Of a DNA stretch of 64,000 nt, positions 1-7,974 are shown piece after piece. Position 1 is the first letter of the stretch. The number at the start of each line of letters is the position of its first letter. The translations under genes were made by a program, and so were the position numbers. This DNA comes from Acidobacteriota bacterium. Its GTDB lineage: Bacteria > Acidobacteriota > Blastocatellia > Pyrinomonadales > Pyrinomonadaceae. Location of the stretch: assembly GCA_003385635.1 (NCBI GenBank), contig QQUY01000001.1, forward strand, positions 124,001-188,000. Direction: 5' to 3'. The notes beneath the pieces are model-generated. The model did not search any database and was not told the origin of the DNA. It was given only the letters and a program-made list of their open reading frames with translations.

Positions 1-1280
1 GTTACCTTGCCGAGTTTCTGATCAATGAGGTGGACGACGAGAACGAAACTCTTCAGGTTGAACTTCAGCAGGTTCCGGAGATTCAGGCCTCGATGGTAAC
101 CCTGAATGCAAAAACCGGTGAAGTAGTGGCGATGGTCGGCGGATATGACTACCACACGAGCAAGTTCAACAATGCGACTCAAGGACTCAGACAGACGGGA
201 TCGTGTTACAAGCCATTTATCTATACAGCAGCCCTTGAGCACGGTATTACGCCCGACATGCTTGTCAGCGGTGCGCCGATGAAAAGAGGCGGATGGCAGC
301 CGCACAATTATGACGGGTCGCTCAGCCACGCAAACGTGCCTATGAAGATTGCGCTGGCGAAGTCATACAATCTTGCCGCCGTGCATCTTCTCGATCAGGT
401 CGGAGTTCAGACGGGCGCGCAGATGGTTCGAAGGTTCGGGATCACGAATCCGATGGCCCCCAGCCTGCCGTCGGCACTTGGAGCAAGTGAGGCCTCGCTG
501 CTAGAAATGGTTTCCGCCTACTCGACATTCCCGAACAAAGGAGTGCGGGTCGAGCCTCACCTGATCAGAAAGGTCCTGGACCGCGATGGTAAGGTTTTGG
601 AGGAATGGGAAAAAACCACCTACAAAGTTACGAGCGAGTACGTCGCGTTGTCGATGGTCGAGATGATGCAGGGCGTTACGAGCGGAGGCGGAACAGCGCC
701 CGGCGCAAGTGCCGCGGGACATCCTTTGGCGGGCAAGACCGGTACGGTAAACGACCATACAGACGTCTGGTTCATCGGATACACTCCGACTTACGTGACC
801 GGAGTATGGATGGGAAATCCGAAACGCAAGACCTCGCTTGGGTCCGGAATGACAGGCGGCGGCGGGGCTTTACCTTTCTTCAATGCCTTTATGAGCGAGT
901 TCATGAAGGACAAGAAGCGGGAAGCATTTCCGAAGGCGCCCGGAATTCCGACCGAGATCAAAGCTCTGATCGCGCAACGCAAGCGTGAGAGCCTTGAAAG
1001 GCTTGAAAGGGAAACCGCGGCCGGCAAGAATCTGGAAGAGAGTCTGACCATCGAGTCCGAAACAACTATCGATACTGAAGCGCAAACGACTGTCATTATC
1101 GGGCCGACACAGAATCCTCCTCAGCCAGGCAATCAGCCAACAACGAGGCCGGTGACCACCAGTACGCCGACGAAACCGGACAGCGGAACAAATCCGCCTG
1201 CGAATCCGATCACAAGGCCCGTACAGAGGCCCCCGACCTCGACGAAGCCGGTACCTCCGCCTCCGTCTGACAATCGTTAG
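1..1280 (+). CDS. Penicillin-binding protein 1A-like transpeptidase, 3' part
   Basis: C-terminal part of a class A penicillin-binding protein, the bifunctional murein synthase acting at the periplasmic face of the inner membrane. The reading frame (first full codon at base 3) is open to the window edge, so the glycosyltransferase half lies outside and the GTG at 30 is an internal valine. All three transpeptidase motifs are present, numbered from the codon at 30: SxxK as SCYK (58-61, in RQTGSCYKPF), SxN as SYN (112-114) and KTGT (236-239). After about residue 320 comes a charged linker and a low-complexity Pro/Thr-rich tail of about 80 residues, common in PBP1A proteins. A strong hairpin terminator follows the stop. 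Product class is confident; whether it is PBP1A rather than another class A paralogue cannot be settled from this part. Confidence 0.93.
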   Translation, partial: YLAEFLINEVDDENETLQVELQQVPEIQASMVTLNAKTGEVVAMVGGYDYHTSKFNNATQGLRQTGSCYKPFIYTAALEHGITPDMLVSGAPMKRGGWQPHNYDGSLSHANVPMKIALAKSYNLAAVHLLDQVGVQTGAQMVRRFGITNPMAPSLPSALGASEASLLEMVSAYSTFPNKGVRVEPHLIRKVLDRDGKVLEEWEKTTYKVTSEYVALSMVEMMQGVTSGGGTAPGASAAGHPLAGKTGTVNDHTDVWFIGYTPTYVTGVWMGNPKRKTSLGSGMTGGGGALPFFNAFMSEFMKDKKREAFPKAPGIPTEIKALIAQRKRESLERLERETAAGKNLEESLTIESETTIDTEAQTTVIIGPTQNPPQPGNQPTTRPVTTSTPTKPDSGTNPPANPITRPVQRPPTSTKPVPPPPSDNR

Positions 1281-1331
1281 GGAATCTCAGGCCGGAACTT
1301 GCACGCCGGATCTTTTCGGACGCTGAAACGA

Positions 1332-1363
1332 AAAGAGACTGCCATTCCAGGCAGTCTCTTTTT
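1332..1363. terminator. Bidirectional intrinsic terminator
   Basis: A perfect 12-bp stem (AAAGAGACTGCC with its complement at 1350-1361) closes a 6-nt loop, with a T-run on the right and A-run on the left. It lies between two converging genes, ending at 1280 (+) and 1385 (-), so it can stop transcription from both sides. Confidence 0.88.
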
Positions 1364-1384
1364 CTCTTCCGAGGGGTGGGTAAA

Positions 1385-1978
1385 TTACATCCCGTCAAAA
1401 TCCGCCGCCGTGCTGTGGTCTGCCGAGTAGAACGGGTGGATCGCTACGGCGTCCCGCATATCTCTTACATCTGTCGAGTCGATCGATCCGCCTCCCAAGA
1501 GTTTGCCAGCGATTCTCCAGCCAACCTCAAAGACCACGTCCTTGTTCCCCGCTCCGGTCAGACGGACTTCGGGATCAGGATCGGTACTGTTAGCTCTTGC
1601 ATAGCAGCACTGAGCGATGTAAGCGATCGACTCCGAAGTGGCTATGTCCATGTTTGCCGCCTTGAAATCGAAGAGAGCGTGAGTAGTCTCATGAACTACC
1701 AATGCCCGCCTGGTAAGCGTATTGACACCAACAAATTTAAGATAAAGGGTGTTAGTTGCGGATTTGTAATATGCCGAACTGGATTGGTTCGTATCGACCT
1801 CGACATTCAGCTTTCCGTTCGAGTTCGTGAGCTCGTGGTACATATGAGAAAGATGGCCCGGCCTGAAAGTGTGACCTTCAAACGTGAAGGTCGGGATCTT
1901 GCTTATCTTCGAGCTCCTGAGAACCGAGGCTACATTGTTCTTTGCGGTGGTATTAACGATCTCTGAAAAAGGGTCCAT
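1385..1978 (-). CDS. Orphan HExxH-motif protein
   Basis: A 197-residue soluble protein without a signal peptide or membrane segment. It carries HETTH at residues 96-100 followed by a glutamate in TSESIAY at residue 116. That spacing resembles zinc metallopeptidases of the gluzincin type, where HExxH gives two ligands and a downstream Glu the third. The rest matches no family I recognise; a Cys-Cys pair (IAQCCYA) follows the motif helix. An opposite-strand frame of nearly the same length covers the same bases, but this strand is preferred because of the coherent HExxH segment and the shared terminator beyond its stop. It may be a peptidase or an inactive relative; substrate unknown. Confidence 0.7.
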   Translation of the reverse strand: MDPFSEIVNTTAKNNVASVLRSSKISKIPTFTFEGHTFRPGHLSHMYHELTNSNGKLNVEVDTNQSSSAYYKSATNTLYLKFVGVNTLTRRALVVHETTHALFDFKAANMDIATSESIAYIAQCCYARANSTDPDPEVRLTGAGNKDVVFEVGWRIAGKLLGGGSIDSTDVRDMRDAVAIHPFYSADHSTAADFDGM

Positions 1979-2091
1979 TATATTTTTCCTCCGCCCGAAG
2001 ACCCGGCAACTGCCTTCGTTTTGCGAATTATCGTGAAATTTTTCTCAAAGTTTCCTATTTTTCGGATCGAAAAGCGTGTATACCGATGCAA

Positions 2092-2122
2092 AAACGGCCC
2101 GAAAGTAGCTTTCGGGCCGTTT
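2092..2122 (-). terminator. Intrinsic terminator of the NTF2-like gene
   Basis: A perfect 14-bp stem (AAACGGCCCGAAAG and its complement) around a 3-nt loop. On the minus strand it is followed by a T-run and lies about 30 bp after the stop at 2152. Confidence 0.9.
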
Positions 2123-2151
2123 GCTGGAAACTGCGATCTTGTTCGACTGGA

Positions 2152-2601
2152 CTAATCTGAGCTGTTCTTTGGCTCAACGTTGAAGGTCTTGTTGACGATC
2201 TTCCATTCTCCGTCGATCTTCAGAAGCGACATATAGTCAACGAATCGTGCGTTTGGGTAGTCAAGAACTATCTTGCCGACCGCCGCGTTTCCCGAAATGT
2301 CAACGCTCTCGATATAGCGCTTCCGGTTCGCCTCGTCTTTCGCCGGCTGTCCATTCATTCTGCCTATATAGTCCTTGAATTCGATGGTCGTGTAATTTCC
2401 GTCCCGTATGAACATCAGCTTTCCGTCGGTATGGAAGGCCTTTTGCATATATTCCGGTTTTCCGGTCTCGTGACCTTTGAGATAGGCCTCGAGCGGAACC
2501 TTCACGGCTTCTTTTTCAACATACTCCGCCAATACGGTGTTTCCGACGTAAAAACCCGAAACGATGAGCAAGAGTATCGCAGGCATTAGGATCTTCTTCA
2601 T
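2152..2601 (-). CDS. Secreted NTF2-like (lumazine-binding type) protein
   Basis: About 149 residues: a signal or anchor segment (MKKILMPAILLLIVSGFYVG) followed by a compact domain. The pattern, an N-terminal helix with LEAYLKGHETGKPEYM..AFH, a middle I/V-rich strand region and a final SLLKIDGEWKIVNKTF strand, is typical of the putative lumazine-binding/NTF2-like fold. Such proteins form small cone-shaped dimers, and many have no known ligand. The reading frame continues 31 codons upstream, but the ATG at 2601 has an AAGGAGA ribosome-binding site and starts exactly at the signal peptide, so it is chosen. The gene is monocistronic with its own terminator. The fold is likely; function unknown. 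Confidence 0.72.
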   Translation of the reverse strand: MKKILMPAILLLIVSGFYVGNTVLAEYVEKEAVKVPLEAYLKGHETGKPEYMQKAFHTDGKLMFIRDGNYTTIEFKDYIGRMNGQPAKDEANRKRYIESVDISGNAAVGKIVLDYPNARFVDYMSLLKIDGEWKIVNKTFNVEPKNSSD

Positions 2602-2611
2602 ATAGATTATT

Positions 2612-2618
2612 TCTCCTT
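2612..2618 (-). promoter_or_regulatory. Ribosome-binding site fixing the start at 2601
   Basis: AAGGAGA on the minus strand lies 10 nt before the ATG at 2601 and supports this internal start over the longer open frame. Confidence 0.75.
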
Positions 2619-2763
2619 GTGAATTATTATTCGGACAATTCTCCGGATCGCGCAAAGGTACCGGGAAAATCAGCCCGGAAGGCGAACTGGTCAAGAGGCT
2701 CGCCTGGGTTTGCAGGTTCGCAGAATGACAAAATAGTTGCTTTCAACGGACCCGAAACCGGTA

Positions 2764-3498
2764 CTAGTGACAAAACCGATCGAGGTAATGCGGCAGCATT
2801 TTGCGCCACCACTCCCAGTCGTGGTTTACATCGTGCCCCCACAGTTCAAGCAGATGCGGGATGCCTTTCGAATGAAGCAGACCTGAAAACTCGCGGCTCC
2901 GGTTCGGAGCCTCGTAAGCGCCCTGGCCGGTAACGATAACGATCGAGTCAGCCTGCCGAAGTCTCGGAAGGTGATAATCGTCATTCAGGTTCTTCAGGTA
3001 CATCGTCGGATTGTTGAAATACACGTTCTCGTCGTAGTAACTCTCCAGATAATTATAGATGTCGTAGCTACCGCTCATCGCGATAGTTCCCCTAAACAGG
3101 TCGGGATGCTTAAAGTAAGTATTCGCAGCGAGATATGCGCCAAGGCTGGCGCCGGTCGTCAATGGCTTCGCGTCATCGCCACACTCGTTTCGGATAAGCG
3201 GAAGTACTTCCTCAGTGATGTAGCGGTCGTATCGCGAAAGCATTTCGACCTTCCAGCCCGGATGTGACTCCCGGTTGAGCAGGCTGTACTTGTTTACGGA
3301 GTTGATCGAATACGCCCTGATCAACCCGGCGTCAATGAACCCCTTGATAGAGTGAACCAGATAGAAACGCTCGTACTCAAGAAAGTCGGCCGCCGCCGTC
3401 GGGAACATCAATAGCGGATAGCCCGAATGGCCATAGGCGACCAGGGGCATTTCCATTCCGAGGTTCGAACTGAACCACGAGGTAATATCACGTCTCAT
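2764..3498 (-). CDS. Esterase, alpha/beta hydrolase (EstD-like)
   Basis: A 244-residue cytosolic alpha/beta hydrolase. The nucleophile elbow is GASLG, with the catalytic serine near residue 118. The acid is probably one of the aspartates in the NLNDDYH or later segment, and the histidine lies in the C-terminal GHDVNHDWEWW region. The N-terminus (WFSSNLGMEMPLVAYGHSGYPLLMFPTA) is characteristic of the 'putative esterase' family, which contains carboxylesterases and acyl-CoA/glutathione thioesterases. No signal peptide is seen. Neighbours are unrelated, so the natural substrate cannot be inferred. Confidence 0.82.
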   Translation of the reverse strand: MRRDITSWFSSNLGMEMPLVAYGHSGYPLLMFPTAAADFLEYERFYLVHSIKGFIDAGLIRAYSINSVNKYSLLNRESHPGWKVEMLSRYDRYITEEVLPLIRNECGDDAKPLTTGASLGAYLAANTYFKHPDLFRGTIAMSGSYDIYNYLESYYDENVYFNNPTMYLKNLNDDYHLPRLRQADSIVIVTGQGAYEAPNRSREFSGLLHSKGIPHLLELWGHDVNHDWEWWRKMLPHYLDRFCH

Positions 3499-3579
3499 AA
3501 GAACGATCTCTCAGAAGTTTGCTGGGATTGAGAACCAAACCTAATTTATCGACAACTATTTTTCAAGCGGTTCGGCGGC

Positions 3580-3613
3580 CAAAAACAAAACCGCCGCGGA
3601 AAAGCCACGGCGG
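3580..3613 (-). terminator. Intrinsic terminator of the 3635 lipoprotein gene
   Basis: Hairpin of CCGCCG/CGGCGG arms around GGCTTTTCC, followed on the minus strand by TTTTGTTTTT. It lies about 20 bp downstream of the stop at 3635. Confidence 0.85.
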
Positions 3614-3634
3614 CAGAAATTGCTAAATCATAAT

Positions 3635-4579
3635 CTAGGGCGAGACGGTTATGTCTCGCGAGGTCGAATTATAGCCTCCGTTCTCGACAAGGTTTCCGCT
3701 TGCGTCGATCAATTCCAGCTTTACGGTATTCTTTCCGGACTTCCAGCCGGCGAGCCAAAGAGGCGCCCATTTCTCGATCAGGAAGGGCTCGTCCTCATTG
3801 ATCGTGCAGCGGATCCTGTACTCACCGCCGTCGCCGGTGAGCTTGGCATTCAACAGCCAGAAATCGACCATGATCGCCGATGCTTCTTCCCCTTTGTACT
3901 CACCTTTCGGGCGGCTGTACGTCAACAGCGGCTTTACCGGATCTACCTCGCCAGCGTTGCTTTCTTCAACCTCAACGCCTTCGGCCGGTTCAGTTTTCGC
4001 CTTGGCCTCAGCCATCGTGTTCCCCTTGTCGTCAGTCGTTGGTTTGGACTCGTCGGCCCCTCCGCCTCTTACTGTGAAACGGATCATCCTGAATGCGCCT
4101 TCGTTCTTGTAACTCTGGTGCCAAGGGCGCGACGGGAACATCCTGAGGGTATGCTCGCCATCGGTAACGTTTCGGAGCTCGAAGCCTTCGTCCCAATTGT
4201 AGTGGGCTGCATAGGGCTGGTTGTCGAGGATGACGTGAACGTGATTTCCCATCCCGTTGTCATCCTTGCCCATCGTCAGGCCTTTGAGTTCGCCTTCCAC
4301 CTTGACCTTCACCCTAACCGTTGAACTTTCGATCACGGAGCCTTCAGTCGGCATCTCGACGACAAGCTCGGGTGTTGCCTGGTCCTGCTCGCCCCTTGCC
4401 TTCAACATCTCCATAATTCTGTCAGGCTGTTCGGTTTCCCGTATGCCTGATTGATCAGGCGAGACCTGTTCAGAAACTTCAGGAGAGGCGTCCGAGGTGT
4501 CTGGGGTTTCCGAAGTGCAGGCCGCGAATAGAAATGCCGCACAAAGAATAATCGTGAAACTATAGATCTTCATCATCAT
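3635..4579 (-). CDS. Secreted lipoprotein of unknown function
   Basis: A 314-residue predicted lipoprotein: a short hydrophobic signal (YSFTIILCAAFLFAAC) ends in a lipobox-like cysteine near residue 20, followed by a Ser/Thr/Asp/Pro-rich linker. Two beta-rich modules follow. One (about residues 80-170) contains NHVHVILDNQPYAAHYN and DGEHTLRMFPSRPWH. The second (about 215-310) contains LLTYSRPKGEYKGEEA and ends in SRDITVSP. The first resembles carbohydrate-binding/DUF4399-like sandwich domains, by impression only. It starts 22 bp after lipB on the same strand and probably shares its transcript. Probably sorted to the outer membrane; role unknown. Confidence 0.7.
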   Translation of the reverse strand: MMMKIYSFTIILCAAFLFAACTSETPDTSDASPEVSEQVSPDQSGIRETEQPDRIMEMLKARGEQDQATPELVVEMPTEGSVIESSTVRVKVKVEGELKGLTMGKDDNGMGNHVHVILDNQPYAAHYNWDEGFELRNVTDGEHTLRMFPSRPWHQSYKNEGAFRMIRFTVRGGGADESKPTTDDKGNTMAEAKAKTEPAEGVEVEESNAGEVDPVKPLLTYSRPKGEYKGEEASAIMVDFWLLNAKLTGDGGEYRIRCTINEDEPFLIEKWAPLWLAGWKSGKNTVKLELIDASGNLVENGGYNSTSRDITVSP

Positions 4580-4601
4580 TTACTGTCGCTTAACTTTTAG
4601 A

Positions 4602-5288
4602 TCAGCTGACTGCGGGGACCGCAGCGGAAAGGCTTGGGGTTTCGGCGAATTGGGCTATCGCGAAGACTTCGGCAAAATTCTTGATTAGCGAATCTTCGAC
4701 TTCTTTGAGTTCGATCTCGTGTCCAAGGATCTGCTCCATAGAAGTCACCGGTTCGCCTTCGCAAGATATTATCCAGTCGTAATAACTCAGGTCCGTGTTA
4801 ACGTTCAAAGCGAATCCGTGTGTTGTGACCCAGCGTTTTATATGGACTCCGATCGCGGCCACCTTTCCCCCGGACGTGTGAACGCCGGTCAGGCCGTCGA
4901 TCCGTTGTCCCTCGATACCGAAATCTCCGAGTGTACGGATCAGGACCTCTTCGAGATCCCTGACGTACCTGTGAACATCTTCCCGATCCGGACTGAGCGA
5001 GATGATCGGGTAACCGACTATTTGACCGATCCCGTGGTACGTTATCTTCCCGCCCCTGTTGATCTCGAATACTGAGACTCCCATCGCCTCAAGAAGCTCT
5101 TTCGTCGCAAGTACTCCGTCAGTCTTTGCCCTTCGGCCGAGTGTGAACGTATGGGGATGCTCGAGAAGAAGCAGATGGCCAACTCGTCGGTCGGCTATCA
5201 CATCGTTCTCAAGCCGTGCTTGCAGCTCGAGGCCCTCCCCGTACTCGACCCTGCCGAGCCGGCTGACCTGCAGATGCCTTTCTTTCAT
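4602..5288 (-). CDS. lipB: Octanoyltransferase (lipoate biosynthesis)
   Basis: LipB transfers octanoyl from acyl carrier protein to the lipoyl domains of 2-oxoacid dehydrogenases and GcvH, the first step of lipoate synthesis in the cytosol. The signature RGGKITYHGIGQIVGYP matches the family motif. The catalytic lysine lies in GGKVAAIGVHI and the catalytic cysteine in IISCEGEPVTSM. The usual PCG context of that cysteine is replaced by SCEG, an accepted variant. Length (about 228 residues) is normal. The frame opens at a TTG (5294), but ATG at 5288 is the simplest start. No lipA is seen nearby. The downstream lipoprotein gene probably sits on the same message. Confidence 0.93.
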   Translation of the reverse strand: MKERHLQVSRLGRVEYGEGLELQARLENDVIADRRVGHLLLLEHPHTFTLGRRAKTDGVLATKELLEAMGVSVFEINRGGKITYHGIGQIVGYPIISLSPDREDVHRYVRDLEEVLIRTLGDFGIEGQRIDGLTGVHTSGGKVAAIGVHIKRWVTTHGFALNVNTDLSYYDWIISCEGEPVTSMEQILGHEIELKEVEDSLIKNFAEVFAIAQFAETPSLSAAVPAVS

Positions 5289-5340
5289 CTTCAAGCTTCT
5301 GATTGTAAGATTATGGCATTAAACAAGCAAAGGAAGAGCT

Positions 5341-5856
5341 ATGAGCACAACAGTTTCGCGTCTTCGATGGGCTTTATTGCCGACACTCGTTCTTATCACG
5401 GTTTTCTGCTTTGCGGCTGATCTGTCAGCGCAAACGTCCCGCAGCCGGACCGCGGTCCCTCAAAGCGAGACACGCGCTGCGGCCGAAGCCGTCTCGATTC
5501 AGATCAAGAATATGTCCAGGTTCCTGTTTGTTATGGGAGGCGTCGCCAAAGGCATCGACGATCTGGACAAGGAGATAAATGCTGGTAGGGCGTCGGCTGA
5601 TATAAGAGCGCAAAACAGGCAGTTCAAGGAAGATGTGATCCGAAGCGTGCGCGCATTGAGAGCCGGTGTGGTGAATATCGAACGGGACTTCATTGCAAAG
5701 CCAGGTCTTCGTCAATATCTGACGCATATCCGCGGGGTATCAGAAGAAAGCGCTATCGCTGAGGATCTGGCCCTGGAAGGGAAGTTCAATGCCTCTGGAA
5801 GACAACTGGTTCTTATAGTAGAACGCCTGTCGGATCTTTTGGTAGAGCTGCCGTAG
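5341..5856 (+). CDS. Exported helical protein, unknown
   Basis: A 171-residue protein with a clear signal peptide (LLPTLVLITVFCFAADLSAQ, cleavage near residue 31). The mature part is almost entirely amphipathic helix (for example GVAKGIDDLDKEINAG and ALRAGVVNIERDFIAKP). No domain recognised. Divergent from lipB with about 50 bp between the starts. AGGAAGAG precedes the ATG. Periplasmic; function unknown. Confidence 0.65.
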   Translation: MSTTVSRLRWALLPTLVLITVFCFAADLSAQTSRSRTAVPQSETRAAAEAVSIQIKNMSRFLFVMGGVAKGIDDLDKEINAGRASADIRAQNRQFKEDVIRSVRALRAGVVNIERDFIAKPGLRQYLTHIRGVSEESAIAEDLALEGKFNASGRQLVLIVERLSDLLVELP

Positions 5857-6032
5857 TTAGTTCCGAGTTCCAGGTTCCGAATTCTAAGATGAATGCCAAA
5901 AACCTGACCGTTCTTGAGTTCCAAGTTCCTGGATTCAATTTCGAGTCTGCATTGATCGACCTTGTAACCTGGAACTTGGAGCCTGGAACTCAAAGACGTA
6001 GCCCGTGCTGACGCTTGGGCTTTTGGCACCCA
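5857..6032. repeat. Dispersed intergenic repeat, copy 1
   Basis: This gap is filled by degenerate repeats of 'GAGTTCCAAGTTCC' type in both orientations and ends in a GCTGACGCTTGGGCT motif related to the REP-like repeats elsewhere. The segment 5931-5982 recurs inverted at 16121-16172 with 50 of 52 identical bases. No gene is visible. Confidence 0.75.
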
Positions 6033-6629
6033 TTAGTCGGATTCGAGACCCAGTTTCTCACGTATGAACTTCTCCGCCTGTTCTTCTTTCAACTCGCCGT
6101 TTACAACGTAGGCTTCTTTTGTCAGCAAGTCGCCTTTCTTCTTCAGCTTGGAAGGGAACAGGAAGATGTTCCACGGCGTGCCCCATTTGCGATGGTCGCC
6201 TGTCGACCATCTGTACTTGAAATGCTGGGAAAACCTCCTGTCAGCAAGTCGTGTCGATTCGATCACGACCGGAAAGCTAAGGTCTCTTTTCTCCATCTCT
6301 TTCCTTAGAGCTTCTTCGGTGTCATACATGCTGACCCCTATGACCCCAAAACCCTTGTCACCGTACTCTTCGTAGAATCTTTGCGTGATCGGCGCCTGGT
6401 AACGCGAGCTGTGGCACCAGGGAGCGAAGTAGAACACAAGAACAAGCTTCTTGCCTTTTACAAACTCCCGAAGGTTCGTCTTGCCTTCACCCAGCCCGTT
6501 CGGGTACTCCCAGTTCTTGTACTCGATCCTCTTCAACTCAATATCGGCGTACTCGTGCTCATACTGCGGGAACACAGCGGCAGCTAGTGCAATAAGGACT
6601 ATGGCTATCAGAATACTTCTCTTCATCAA
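6033..6629 (-). CDS. Exported thioredoxin-like protein with a single active-site cysteine
   Basis: A 198-residue protein with an N-terminal signal/anchor (SILIAIVLIALAAAVFP) and a redoxin fold of the AhpC/TlpA kind. KLVLVFYFAPWCHSSR is the active-site strand and loop, GFGVIGVSMYDTEEAL the next strand and helix, and FPVVIEST and GTPWNIFLFPS give the cis-proline region. The usual W-C-x-x-C is WCHSS, so the second cysteine is missing. Such one-cysteine forms act as peroxiredoxin-like or glutathionylated/partner-dependent redoxins, or are non-redox. It is probably periplasmic or membrane-tethered. No ccm or dsb genes adjoin. The fold is confident, the activity is not. Confidence 0.78.
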   Translation of the reverse strand: MMKRSILIAIVLIALAAAVFPQYEHEYADIELKRIEYKNWEYPNGLGEGKTNLREFVKGKKLVLVFYFAPWCHSSRYQAPITQRFYEEYGDKGFGVIGVSMYDTEEALRKEMEKRDLSFPVVIESTRLADRRFSQHFKYRWSTGDHRKWGTPWNIFLFPSKLKKKGDLLTKEAYVVNGELKEEQAEKFIREKLGLESD

Positions 6630-6708
6630 AAAATCTCCGGACTATTGAACTCAATAAAAGATAAGCAGTGAGAATCTTGATTTCAAGGTGTATTGGGAAG
6701 GTTCGCTT

Positions 6709-6808
6709 TTACTTTGCGTCTTGGCGCCTTTGCGAGAGGTTTGATTTCGGTAGCGCGTTTTTTTAAGAAAACACTCCGGTTCCCGCAAAGGCGCGAGGGC
6801 GCAAAGTG
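6709..6808. repeat. Inverted intergenic repeat of the TTTGCG/CGCAAA type
   Basis: Two arms, TTTGCGTCTTGGCGCCTTTG (6713 on) and its imperfect complement ending near 6808, face each other across about 45 bp. The stretch 6630-6850 holds nothing else visible. Confidence 0.6.
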
Positions 6809-6850
6809 CCGTTAAGAAAGAAAAGGAACGACGACCGGACCACGCAGTCA

Positions 6851-7363
6851 TTATTCTTCAGCGAATTCTGTGCGCTTCTTCGCCGCGCCTCCAAACCAGT
6901 AAATGATGTTCAAATAGATACCTGAAGCCGCAGAAAGGGCGGCGAGTGCAGAGAAAAGCAGGAGCAACGTCACCTGCCACGACCCTGCGAAATAGTAAAA
7001 ATGTGCTTGTCTGAAGAACCTTGTCGCAGCATTTGGCTGAGGCGTCTTAAGAACCTCTCCGGTCTCGGCATTTATAAGAATCGAATCGGCCCCCATCCCG
7101 CCGATCGACTGATAATATGGGGCTCCGTCGCGCATCAGTAGAGTCAGCGCGGTCGTCGGCAACTCACGATCGGCGAATCTGTTCGCATTCTCGATTGCTT
7201 CAACCGGCGCGACCCTCACTCTCGAACGGTCAATGACCTCAACTTTTCCGCCCTCAACAGTGTTGGGAAGGGCATACAGGAATCCGCTGACTGCCCACGC
7301 AAGCACGGGAACAGAAACAAGAACACCAAGCCAGATATGAATTCGTAAGATCGTGCTTTTCAT
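6851..7363 (-). CDS. PepSY-domain membrane protein
   Basis: A 170-residue inner-membrane protein with one transmembrane helix at each end (IHIWLGVLVSVPVLAWAVSG near 8-28 and SWQVTLLLLFSALAALSAAS near 125-145). Between them lies a PepSY-like periplasmic domain with the typical 'YYQSIGGMGADSILINAETGEVL' pattern (about 85-108). The family often accompanies iron or copper uptake and reductases, or inhibits peptidases. It is shorter than the classic four-helix PiuB-like proteins. No metal-transport gene adjoins. Role unknown. Confidence 0.75.
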   Translation of the reverse strand: MKSTILRIHIWLGVLVSVPVLAWAVSGFLYALPNTVEGGKVEVIDRSRVRVAPVEAIENANRFADRELPTTALTLLMRDGAPYYQSIGGMGADSILINAETGEVLKTPQPNAATRFFRQAHFYYFAGSWQVTLLLLFSALAALSAASGIYLNIIYWFGGAAKKRTEFAEE

Positions 7364-7467
7364 ATCGGCTTAGAATACTTCAGTCCGCCACCATCGGGAA
7401 GTTAAATTGGCGGCACAACTGTGGTAGTCTCTTAATCTTAGATCACTTTCAGGAGCCCAGATTACTT

Positions 7468-7896
7468 ATGTCAGACCGACCGACCGTATCCGGCATTTTT
7501 GAACGTGCCCAGGAGATGCGTGCTGCTTCACCCGATACTTCTTTTGACGAGATCAAGGGCCAGCTCGTATCCGAGTTCACGGGCAAGGAGTTTCCGTCAC
7601 CTGCTTTTCTAACGATCCCGGAACTCGACAATATCGCTCCTGAAGAGGACTGGACCGCAGGGCTGCCGATCGTGCTGCGAGGAATTCAGAATGAAGACTG
7701 GAATGATGTCGCGCTTGGCATCGTCATTTCACTTGAACAGGTTGAGAACTACCCCAAGGAATCGGGAAGGGAAGACGACCCTGAAAAGGACTGGCGAAAT
7801 CGCGAGAAAAGGATCAAGGAAGTTACTTCTAAGAGCGTAGGAAAATGGCTTCCAGAAGATCTAATGAATGTGGCAAAGCGGTCGGCCAAGCAGTGA
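7468..7896 (+). CDS. Small acidic cytosolic protein, unknown
   Basis: A 142-residue acidic protein with no signal or membrane segment and mostly helical (GIFERAQEMRAASPDTSFDEI; WRNREKRIKEVTSKSVGKWL). AGGAG at 7451 precedes the ATG by 12 nt. It has its own terminator just downstream, hence monocistronic. No family recognised. Confidence 0.65.
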   Translation: MSDRPTVSGIFERAQEMRAASPDTSFDEIKGQLVSEFTGKEFPSPAFLTIPELDNIAPEEDWTAGLPIVLRGIQNEDWNDVALGIVISLEQVENYPKESGREDDPEKDWRNREKRIKEVTSKSVGKWLPEDLMNVAKRSAKQ

Positions 7897-7927
7897 ATGC
7901 CGAGCCAACCTAATATCCGGTAAATTG

Positions 7928-7954
7928 GCGTCCGATCTAGTTTCGGACGCTTTT
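7928..7954 (+). terminator. Intrinsic terminator
   Basis: Stem GCGTCCGA/TCGGACGC with a 7-nt loop followed by TTTTATGTTT, 32 bp after the stop at 7896. Confidence 0.88.
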
Positions 7955-7974
7955 ATGTTTGTTGGTATCAGATT

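Noticed and set aside
30-32. GTG as the start of the PBP gene.
   Set aside because: The frame stays open to the first base of the window and the residues upstream fit the family, so it is an internal valine.
1376-1966. A 196-codon frame on the plus strand opposite the HExxH gene.
   Set aside because: Same bases as the minus-strand gene with its zinc motif; composition rich in Arg/Ser/Val without any recognisable domain, no ribosome-binding site, and it would start inside the terminator region.
3620-4324. A 234-codon plus-strand frame opposite the lipoprotein gene.
   Set aside because: The minus strand has a lipobox, matching neighbours and a terminator; the plus frame shows no domain or start signal.
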